Origin: CAVTWD01 sp963738325
GTDB lineage: Bacteria; Actinomycetota; Acidimicrobiia; Acidimicrobiales; Ilumatobacteraceae
NCBI GenBank assembly: GCA_963738325.1
Contig: CAVTWD010000017.1
Location: 124,001 to 188,000, forward strand
Length of the DNA stretch: 64,000 bases
Reading direction: 5' to 3'
Shown: one piece after another, positions 57,703 through 64,000 of the stretch
Layout of the letters: each line of letters opens with the position of its first letter
Numbering within the stretch: the first letter of the stretch is position 1
Notes under the pieces: generated by a model
What the model was told of the DNA's origin: nothing
The model's database searches: none
What the model saw: the letters and a program-made list of their open reading frames with translations, nothing else
Made by a program: the position numbers and the translations under genes

Positions 57703-58317
57703 TCATCGGGGGCGGCGGGCCTCGCGCCGCGCCGCTTCCGCCCGCGGGCGGATGCAGCAGCCGAGCGCGTGGTCGTTGACGAGACCCATGGCCTGCATGA
57801 AGGCGTAGACGGTGGTCGGACCTACGAAGCGCCAACCGCGCCGTTTGAGATCGCGAGCGAGGGCCACAGCCTCGGCCGAGGTGGAGCGGAGGAGCGGCGG
57901 GGCTTCGCTCGACTCGGCCTCCGGCTCGTAGCTCCAGACGTAGGCGGCGAGGGAACCGGTCTCCTCGATCAGCGCGCACGCCTTCTGGGCGTTGCTGACG
58001 GCGGCCTCGATCTTCCCGCGGTGGCGAACGATGCCGGGGTCGGCCAGGAGGCGCTCGATGTCGGCTTTGCCGAAGCGGGCCACCTTCTCCGGGGCGAAGC
58101 CGGCGAAGGCTTGGCGGAAGGCTGGCCGCTTGTTGAGGATCGTCAGCCAGCTCAGGCCGGCCTGGAAGCCCTCGAGACAGAGCTTCTCGAACAACCGGTC
58201 GTCGTCGAACACGGGGAAGCCCCACTCGGTGTCGTGGTAGGCGAGGTAAGCAGGCGTGGTGCCCGCCCATCGGCAACGGGGAGGGTCGCCGGTGACGGCC
58301 GGCAGCGGCTCGGGCAT
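57703..58317 (-). CDS. tag: DNA-3-methyladenine glycosylase I
   Basis: Excises 3-methyladenine from alkylated DNA. The 204-residue frame is intact: CRWAGTTPAYLAYHDTEWGF, FEKLCLEGFQAGLSWLTILN, KRPAFRQAFAGFAPEKVARF, VSNAQKACALIEETGS, FVGPTTVYAFMQAMGLVNDH and GCCIRP. The Cys near the N-terminus, the His of YHDTEWG, the His of LVNDH and the Cys after it are the expected zinc ligands, and Glu in DTEW is the recognition residue. The ATG at 58317 was preferred over 58368, whose extra 17 residues do not resemble the family. Confidence 0.94.
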   Translation of the reverse strand: MPEPLPAVTGDPPRCRWAGTTPAYLAYHDTEWGFPVFDDDRLFEKLCLEGFQAGLSWLTILNKRPAFRQAFAGFAPEKVARFGKADIERLLADPGIVRHRGKIEAAVSNAQKACALIEETGSLAAYVWSYEPEAESSEAPPLLRSTSAEAVALARDLKRRGWRFVGPTTVYAFMQAMGLVNDHALGCCIRPRAEAARREARRPR

Positions 58318-58391
58318 GGACCCATCATCGCCGGGCCATTGGCCGGCGGCGGCCAAGGGCGAGCACACCCGTCATCTGCTAGAGCGAGGGC

Positions 58392-59375
58392 ATGGACATG
58401 GCGTACCGCCGCCTCGGCCGCACCGGCCTCAAGGTCAGCGTGCTCTCGTTCGGCTCGTGGGTCACCTTCGGCAACCAGCTCGACACCGGCCTCGCCCGGG
58501 ACTGCCTGGCGGCCGCCCGCGAGCCGGGGCGTGAACTTCTTCGACAACGCCGAGGTCGTACGCCGGCGGCGAGTCCGAGCGGATCATGGGCCAGGCGATC
58601 GCCGAGCTCGGCTGGCCGCGCTAGTCGTACGTGATCTCGACGAAGGTGTTCTGGGGCATCCACGACGCGCCGAACATGCAGCAACACGCTCAACCGCAAG
58701 TACCTGATGCAGGCCATCGACGGCTCGCTCGAGCGGTTCGGGCTCGACTTCGTCGACCTCCTGTTCTGCCACCGCGCCGACCCGAGCACGCCCATCGAGG
58801 AGACGGTGTGGGCGATGTCCGACATCATCGCCAGCGGGCAAGGCGCTCTACTGGGGCACGTCGGAGTGGACGCGCCGACGAGATCCGTGCCGCGTGGGAG
58901 ATCGCCGAGCGCCACCACCTGCACAAGCCCGTCGATGGAGCAGCCGCAGTACAACCTGTTCGACCGCGGCGCGTCGAGCGCGAGTACGCCCGGCTCTACG
59001 ACGACATCGGCCTCGGGCTCACGACGTGGAGCCCGCTCGCCTCGGGCCTGCTGACCGGCAAGTACCTCGACGGCGTCCCCGAGGGCAGCCGCGCCGCGCT
59101 TCCCGGCTACGAGTGGCTGCGCCGAGCAGCTCACCGACGCCGAGCGCAACGCCAAGGTCCGCGAGCTGAAGGGGCGTCGCCGACGAGCTCGGCTGCACGC
59201 TGTCGCAGCTGGCCATCGCCTGGTGCGCGGCGCAACCCGCACGTGTCGACGGTGATCACCGGCGCGAGCCGCGTCGAGCAGGTGCACGAGAACATGGGCG
59301 CCCTCGACGTCCTCGACCAGCTCGACGACGCCGTCGCTCGCCCGCATCGACGAGGCGGTCGCCGATCCCACCTAG
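58392..59375 (+). CDS. Aldo/keto reductase, heavily frameshifted
   Basis: An aldo/keto reductase of the YghZ / K+-channel beta-subunit type, about 320 residues if repaired. Fragments in order: MAYRRLGRTGLKVSVLSFGS, GVNFFDNAEV, YAGGESERIMGQAI, VISTKVFW, LNRKYLMQAIDGSLERFGLD, FVDLLFCHRADPSTPIEETV, EQPQYNLFDR, LTTWSPLASGLLTGKYLDGV, LSQLAIAWCA, NPHVSTVITGASRVEQVHEN and the stop at 59373-59375. At least ten frame breaks occur within 1 kb, nearly all one extra base (for example GTC[G]TAC near 58557, GTC[G]ATG near 58934, CAG[C]AAC near 58683), plus an in-frame TAG near 58622. Either a pseudogene or, more likely, a badly called stretch of sequence, since flanking genes read cleanly. Confidence 0.75.
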
Positions 59376-59398
59376 TGCCGCGGCCGGCCGTCGTCTTG

Positions 59399-60243
59399 TC
59401 AGCCGCTGGGCACGAGCCCGCTCGTGCGGATCGGTCCGGGGGCCGAGCCCAGCAGCGCCTGGCGGGTGATGGCCCACGCCCGGCGGACGGCCACGCCGAG
59501 CGAGGCGGCGTCGGCCGCCAGCAGGCGCGCCGCCAACCCCGACCCGGCACTCGTCGCCCCGACGCCCGCCACGACGCCGGTGGCGTCTCCGAACCCGGCC
59601 CACAGCGTCTCCGCCGAGCACGTCGAACGAGCGGTCGCCGAGCACCCAGACGGTGGCGAAGGCGCGGCGAGAGCCGAGCGCGGCGGGCGAGGCGAGGTCG
59701 GCATCCGCACCGTCGACGGCGAAAGCCTCGAGCGTGCGGCGCTCGCCGTCGCGCTGGAGCCGAACCTCGCTCGCCAGCCGCCCGAACGTCGCGCCCACTC
59801 GCCGCGCCCGCCGGGGCGTGCATGGTGAACGACTCGGCCACGACTGCCACCGCGCCGGGCTGGAGCGCGATGTCGACGCCGGTGCGCAGGCTGGCCCCAG
59901 GGAGGAGCACGAACGGCCCCGGCACGACTTCGACGAGACCGCCGGCGGCCACCTCGACGGCCAGGCGGTGTCGCGCTTCGGCCCCGGCGTGCACGGCGGT
60001 GGCCCCGGCCGTGGTCACGTGCAGAGCAGCGCCGGGGCCGACGTCGATCGACAGCTCGACGCGCTCGCCGGGCAGCAACGCGCCCGTCGTCGACTGGAGG
60101 ATGGCGGTGGCAACGCCGGACCGATCGAGATCGAAGGCGCGGGAGAAAGCCAGGGGCGAGACGACGTGGTGGCCCGTCACCCACGTGCGGCCGTCGGGAC
60201 CCGACTCGGCCTTCAGCCGGGAGCAGGAAGCCCCGTCAGCCAA
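59399..60243 (-). CDS. ureD: Urease accessory protein UreD (two frameshifts)
   Basis: Chaperone that binds apo-urease and receives nickel through UreG. About 280 residues. The TTG start at 60243 overlaps the ureG stop. Recognisable parts: VTGHHVVSPLAFSRAFDLDR, AILQSTTGALLPGERVELSI, AALHVTTAGATAVHAG, VEVVPGPFVLLPGASLRTGV, then after a break near 59805 TFGRLASEVRLQRDG and after another near 59612 LWAGFGDATGVVAGVGAT. The C-terminal end is AITRQALLGSAPGPIRTS. Assignment rests on operon position and the family order of motifs. Confidence 0.82.
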
Positions 60244-60856
60244 CGAGGAGCACCTCGCGACACAGGTGGGCGACCACGTCGTCGACGCCGTGCCCGCGAC
60301 GCAGGTCGGTGGCCAGGACAGGACGCCCCTCCCGCACCGCACTGGCCTCGGCCAGCATGGCGTCGAGGTCCACGCCGACGTGAGGGGCGAGGTCGAGCTT
60401 GTTCACCACCAGCAGATCGCAGCGGAGGATGCCCGGGCCCCGCTTGCGGGGGACGTCGCTGCCGCCAGCGACGTCGATGACGAAAAGCCAGTGGGCCACG
60501 AGGTCGGGCGAGAACGTGGAGGCGAGGTTGTCGCCGCCACTCTCGATGAGCACGAGGTCGAGACCGGGATGCTGGCGCTCCAGGCGGTCGGCCGCGGTGA
60601 TGTTCGGGGTGGGGTCCTCCCGGATCACGGTGTGCGGGCACGCGCCCGCCTCGACCGCGAGCACGAGGGCAGGGTCGAGCAGGCCGCTGCGGCGCAGGCG
60701 ATCAGCGTCCTCGGTCGTGACGAGGTCGTTGGCCACCACGGCCGTGCTCAGGCCTCGCGCCGCCAGCCGCGGGAGCATCGCCTCGATGAGGGCGGTCTTC
60801 CCCGAGCCGACGGGCCCGCCGATGCCGACTCGAGCCGCACCCGCGGTGCTCCTCAT
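60236..60856 (-). CDS. ureG: Urease accessory GTPase UreG
   Basis: A 206-residue SIMIBI GTPase that delivers nickel to urease. P-loop VGIGGPVGSGKTALIEAML; AVVANDLVTTEDADRLRR; the metal-binding CPH in EAGACPHTVIREDPTPN; LVLIESGGDNLASTFSPDLV; FVIDVAGGSDVPRKRGPGI; and NKLD in LLVVNKLDLAPHVG. All canonical motifs are intact. Its ATG overlaps the ureC stop (ATGA). Confidence 0.95.
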   Translation of the reverse strand: MRSTAGAARVGIGGPVGSGKTALIEAMLPRLAARGLSTAVVANDLVTTEDADRLRRSGLLDPALVLAVEAGACPHTVIREDPTPNITAADRLERQHPGLDLVLIESGGDNLASTFSPDLVAHWLFVIDVAGGSDVPRKRGPGILRCDLLVVNKLDLAPHVGVDLDAMLAEASAVREGRPVLATDLRRGHGVDDVVAHLCREVLLVG

Positions 60857-62562
60857 CGCAGGAGATAGCGCGGGCCGAAGGGCACGTCGGTGGCGGGAGG
60901 GCAGGCAAGGCGCTGGCCGTCGGCCCACACCGCGAACGAGGCGTGGTCCACCACGATGTCGGGCAGTGCGTCGTTGTGGAGCATGTCGGCCTTGCCGAGG
61001 CCGCGGACCGGGCGGATGGCAACCACCTGCCGGCGAAGTCCGAGCGACGTGACGAACCCGTGCTGGAGCGCCACCCGGCTCACGTAGAGCCGACCGAGAT
61101 GGGCCGGGGCCGCACCAGTGGCGCCCCACGAGCGCCGGCCGAGGACCGGCTCGGTCAAGGCGCAGCTGCCGGCGGCGTCGCCCATCGCCCCCCAAACCGG
61201 CACGCCTGCCTTCAGCACCAACGAAGGGCGGACGGCGAAGGTGCCCCGCGGCCAGAGCACGAGATCGGCCGACTTGCCCGGCTCGATCGAGCCCACCTCG
61301 CCGTCGAGCCCGTAGGCCCGGGCCGGGTTGATCGTCAGCTTCGCGATGTAACGACGGATCCGCTCGTTGTCCACGCGAGCGCTGCGTTCCTCTGGCAAGC
61401 GGCCGACCCGTTGCTTCATGACCGCCGCCAAGCGCCAGCAGGTGGCCACGTTCTCGGCGGCGCGGCCCATCCCTTGCGTATCGGCGGCGAAGATCGAAAT
61501 CGCTCCGAGGTCGTGCAGGAGGTCCTCGGCCATCATGGTCGCCGCCCGCCCCCGTGATTCGGCCAAGGCGACATCCTCGGGCAGCGACGGGGACAGGCCG
61601 TGCACGAGCATCATCATCGGCAACGACTCCTCGACGGCCAGCGCCGTGAACGGATTGGTCGGGTTGGTCGACGACGGGATCACGTTGGGCAAGCCGTTGA
61701 TGGTGATGATGTCGGGCACGTGGCCGCCCCCGGCTCCTTCCGTGTGGAAGGCGTGGATCGACCGGCCGGCGATGGCCGCCACCGTGTCCTCGAAGTGGCC
61801 GGCCTCGTTGAGGCTGTCACTGTGGAGGCACACCGCGAAGTCGTGGGCATCGGCGGCTCGGAGGGCGGCGTCGATGGCGGCTGGCATGGCGCCCACGTCC
61901 TCGTGGACCTTGACGCCGAGACACCCGTTGGCGACGCCTTCCACGATGGCGTCGGCATCGCTGGCGCTGCCCCGGGCCAGGAACCCGACATCGAGCGGAA
62001 CGCCCTCGAAGGCGCGGACCATGGTGGCCACCGCGGTGGGGCTGGAGACGGCGATGTCGAGATGGTCGCCCCAATCCATGCCCACCACGGTGGTGATGCC
62101 CCCGGTCAGCAGGTGATCGACCTGGCCGGCCCCGAGCAGATGGGCGTGGGCTTCCACCGCGCCCGGGGTGAGGATGTGTTGGTGGGCGGCGATGACGGCG
62201 GTGTGAGGGCCGATCACGAGACCCTCGGTAACACCATCTTGGGCATCCGGGTTCCCGGCTTTGCCGACGGCCACGATGCGCCCAGCGCGCACACCCACGT
62301 CGCCCTTCACGATGCCGAGGACGGGATCGATGATCGTGGCGTTGGCGATCACGACCTCGGGTGACCCGCTCGACGCGCTCGCCCGCGCCTGCACGCCCAG
62401 CCCGTCGCGCACGTTCCCGCCGACCTTGGCCGCCAGCTCCTCTCCATAGGTGGTGTAGTCGTGTTCGATCTCGGCCAGCAGGGCCGAGTCGCCGAGGCGC
62501 ACCAGATCACCGGTGGTCGGCCCGTAGAGCTCTGCGTAGCGGCGGCGGGTGATGCGGGCCAT
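60853..62562 (-). CDS. ureC: Urease subunit alpha, divergent
   Basis: A 569-residue urease alpha subunit (nickel amidohydrolase). Metal ligands are kept: His139 and His141 (VEAHAHLL), the carbamylated Lys218 and His220 region (CLGVKVHEDVG), His247 (CLHSDSLNE), His273 (AFHTEGAGGGH) and Asp361 (FAADTQGMGR). The mobile flap differs: where classical ureases have V-C-H-H-L, this has L-V-H-G-L (320-322), so the flap Cys is Val and one of the two His is Gly. The segment after the HxH motif (GGITTVVGMDWGDHLDIAVS) also lacks the usual GGTGPA. It resembles the secondary urease type of some actinomycetes (from memory). Stop and start overlap with ureG and ureAB. Confidence 0.92.
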   Translation of the reverse strand: MARITRRRYAELYGPTTGDLVRLGDSALLAEIEHDYTTYGEELAAKVGGNVRDGLGVQARASASSGSPEVVIANATIIDPVLGIVKGDVGVRAGRIVAVGKAGNPDAQDGVTEGLVIGPHTAVIAAHQHILTPGAVEAHAHLLGAGQVDHLLTGGITTVVGMDWGDHLDIAVSSPTAVATMVRAFEGVPLDVGFLARGSASDADAIVEGVANGCLGVKVHEDVGAMPAAIDAALRAADAHDFAVCLHSDSLNEAGHFEDTVAAIAGRSIHAFHTEGAGGGHVPDIITINGLPNVIPSSTNPTNPFTALAVEESLPMMMLVHGLSPSLPEDVALAESRGRAATMMAEDLLHDLGAISIFAADTQGMGRAAENVATCWRLAAVMKQRVGRLPEERSARVDNERIRRYIAKLTINPARAYGLDGEVGSIEPGKSADLVLWPRGTFAVRPSLVLKAGVPVWGAMGDAAGSCALTEPVLGRRSWGATGAAPAHLGRLYVSRVALQHGFVTSLGLRRQVVAIRPVRGLGKADMLHNDALPDIVVDHASFAVWADGQRLACPPATDVPFGPRYLLR

Positions 62563-63260
62563 CAGGCCTCGAGGAAGCCGCGGGCCCGGGCCCGTTCGAG
62601 GGCCGCCGGGCGATAGCCGTCATCGGTGGGACCGTCGGTCAAGTGATTGTGGCCGTAGACCTGGGCGCGACCGCCCAACCGCACCAGCGGGACGCGGACC
62701 ATGACCCCCGGGTCGAAGCGCACCGCTGTGCCGGCCGGGATGTCGAGGCGGCACCCGAAGGCAGCGGCGCGGTCGAAGCGCAACGCCCGGTTGACCTCGA
62801 AGAAATGGACGTGGCTGGCGACCTGCACGACACGGTCACCGCTGTTCGTCACCTCGACCTCGACGACTGGCCGGCCGGCGTTCAGCTCGAGCTCGCCATC
62901 GGCAGCCAGCACCGCTCCCGGCGGTCCCAGCTCGTCGTCGGGCACCGATCGGCCGGGCCGGATCGGGTCGTAGACGACGACCAACTTGGTCCCCTCGGGG
63001 AACAGCGCCTCGACCACCAGCATGCTCACGAGGGAGGCCACGCCGGTGAGGACGTCGTCGGTGGTAAGGAGCGACGAGACGGCGTCACGCAACTCGGGGA
63101 TGGGGACGCCGTCGCGCGCCAGCTCGAGCGCCTCGTCGAGCAGCAGGGCCTCGGCCTCGGCCTGGTTGAGGCGCCGCCCCCGCGCCCGGCGCCGCCGAGC
63201 CAGCTCGGCCGCCTCGAAGATGAGGAGCCGTTCCTGCTCGGACGGCGTGAGGTTCAGCAC
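62562..63260 (-). CDS. ureAB: Fused urease gamma/beta subunit
   Basis: A 232-residue fusion. The gamma part begins LNLTPSEQERLLIFEAAELA and includes GRRLNQAEAEALLLDEALEL and LVSMLVVEALFPEGTKLVVV. The beta part includes PPGAVLAADGELELNAGRPV, VEVTNSGDRVVQVASHVHFF and FDRAAAFGCRLDIPAGTAVR, ending YGHNHLTDG. The GTG at 63260 has GGAG 6 nt upstream and removes a non-conserved leader of the longer frame (63326). Its TGA overlaps the ureC ATG. No ureE or ureF lies downstream of ureD or elsewhere in the window. Confidence 0.92.
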   Translation of the reverse strand: MLNLTPSEQERLLIFEAAELARRRRARGRRLNQAEAEALLLDEALELARDGVPIPELRDAVSSLLTTDDVLTGVASLVSMLVVEALFPEGTKLVVVYDPIRPGRSVPDDELGPPGAVLAADGELELNAGRPVVEVEVTNSGDRVVQVASHVHFFEVNRALRFDRAAAFGCRLDIPAGTAVRFDPGVMVRVPLVRLGGRAQVYGHNHLTDGPTDDGYRPAALERARARGFLEA

Positions 63261-63356
63261 GGCTGCTCCAGCGTGGCTGCCATCACCCGGACGGTAGTGC
63301 CGGTGTCCCCCACCGATGCCCGCCAAGGTGTGATCCTCCCTGGGTGATGCAGCGGC

Positions 63357-64000
63357 GCCTGAGCCCTCTGGCCACCGTGCCGGTGGCGGCGATGCTGGCC
63401 GCGGGCTGCGCGTCGACGCTGCGATCGGCGTCGACGACCGACCGGGTGCGGGCGCCCACGACGACCGCGGCCGCCACCGCGACTGCGCCCACGACGACCG
63501 CGGCCACCAAGACCGCCCCGACGACGACCACCCGACCAGCGTCCACCTCGGCCATCACGCCAACGACTGGCGTGCCCGTCGGCACCATCACGACCATCCC
63601 GCCCGCGACTCGGGCGGCGATGACCGGACGGTCATGGCACGCCGGCTGTCCCGTCAGCCTCGACCAGCTCCGGCTGCTGACGCTCTCCTACTGGGGCTTC
63701 GACGGCCGCGCCGCCACCGGCCATCTCATCGTGAACGCACGGCAAGCCAATGCAATGGTGGCCGCCTTCCGGAGGCTGTTCCAGCTTCGCTTCCGGATCG
63801 AGCGGATGGTCCCGGTCGACGCCTTCGATGCCGACGACGACGCGGCGATGGCCGCCAATGACACGAGCGGGTTCAACTGCCGGCGGGTGGTGAGGACGCG
63901 CACGTGGAGCCAGCACGCCTACGGGTTGGCCGTCGACGTCAACCCCCGGGTCAACCCGTGGCTACACGCCGGCAGGGTCGATCCACCGAACGGCGCGCCC
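63357..64000 (+). CDS. Secreted M15-family peptidase, lipoprotein (truncated by window)
   Basis: An open frame running off the right edge (at least 214 residues). It starts MQRRLSPLATVPVAAMLAAG with a lipobox (LAAGC), followed by a Thr/Ala/Pro-rich linker of about 55 residues. The domain from SWHAGCPVSLDQLRLLTLSY includes FQLRFRIERMVPVDAFDADD and the zinc motif TWSQHAYGLAVDVNP, equivalent to SxHxxGxAxD of D-Ala-D-Ala carboxypeptidases and L-Ala-D-Glu endopeptidases (peptidase M15). The second zinc His would lie beyond the window. It is divergent from the urease operon (96 bp apart) and would trim peptidoglycan peptides outside the membrane. Confidence 0.85.

Noticed and set aside
58392..59375. 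Programmed frameshifting in the aldo/keto reductase
   Set aside because: More than ten shifts without a common slippery motif, and an in-frame TAG, are far better explained by sequence error or decay.

Overview
The window is about 70% G+C, densely coded, and bacterial. Markers point to Actinomycetota and probably to a class Acidimicrobiia-like lineage. These are a caa3-type oxidase with the actinobacterial subunit IV (CtaF), a di-heme QcrC beside a three-helix Rieske QcrA, adjacent dnaG and rpoD, a WhiB-like fragment, a short-form 6-phosphogluconate dehydrogenase and a GerMN lipoprotein next to a histidine kinase. The lineage is inference from gene content; no rRNA gene is present.

Layout. 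(1) 0-9.1 kb is an accessory region ending at a tRNA-Val gene. It holds an erythromycin-esterase-family protein, an archaeal-looking adenosine-specific kinase, a very large STAND-type NTPase that looks like an antiphage sensor, and a tyrosine integrase beside the tRNA 3' end, so a genomic island is likely. (2) 9.2-20.5 kb is mostly housekeeping: a flavin-dependent oxidoreductase, a group 2 sigma factor, NUDIX and inositol-phosphatase genes, rpiA, and a tightly overlapping operon ubiB-like, gnd, zwf, pgi. (3) 20.8-23.1 kb is a 2.2 kb relic island bounded by 49-bp direct repeats made from the 3' half of tRNA-Met; it carries a PAP2 phosphatase, a WhiB-like fragment and an integrase remnant. (4) 23.2-26.1 kb is a secreted, LPxTG-anchored DUF11-repeat protein. 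(5) 26.2-35.5 kb is the respiratory chain: ctaE-qcrC-qcrA-qcrB on the minus strand and ctaG-ctaC-ctaD-ctaF plus a glucoamylase-family gene on the plus strand, diverging from a 45-bp gap. (6) 35.6-49.5 kb holds rpoD-dnaG, a serine hydrolase, terC, ppdK, glyS, a lipoprotein, recO-uppS and a DinG-type helicase. (7) 49.6-57.2 kb holds a two-component system with a GerMN lipoprotein, a STAS protein and phoH-ybeY-corC-era. (8) 57.3-64 kb holds tag, an aldo/keto reductase, a divergent urease operon (ureAB-ureC-ureG-ureD) and a truncated M15 peptidase.

Two window-wide observations matter. First, at least 17 genes, including essential ones (pgi, glyS, uppS, era-operon genes), read correctly only if single-base frameshifts are allowed. 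Where the intended frame could be rebuilt, most are one extra base, and they cluster in ppdK, corC and the aldo/keto reductase. This looks like sequencing or assembly error, so such genes are given as single spans with the break positions noted. Second, an unrecognised element of roughly 90-115 nt with two hairpins occurs three times (about 40.0, 52.7 and 57.6 kb). Each copy lies between convergent genes and starts at or just after a stop codon.

No CRISPR array, rRNA, transposase or replication origin was seen.
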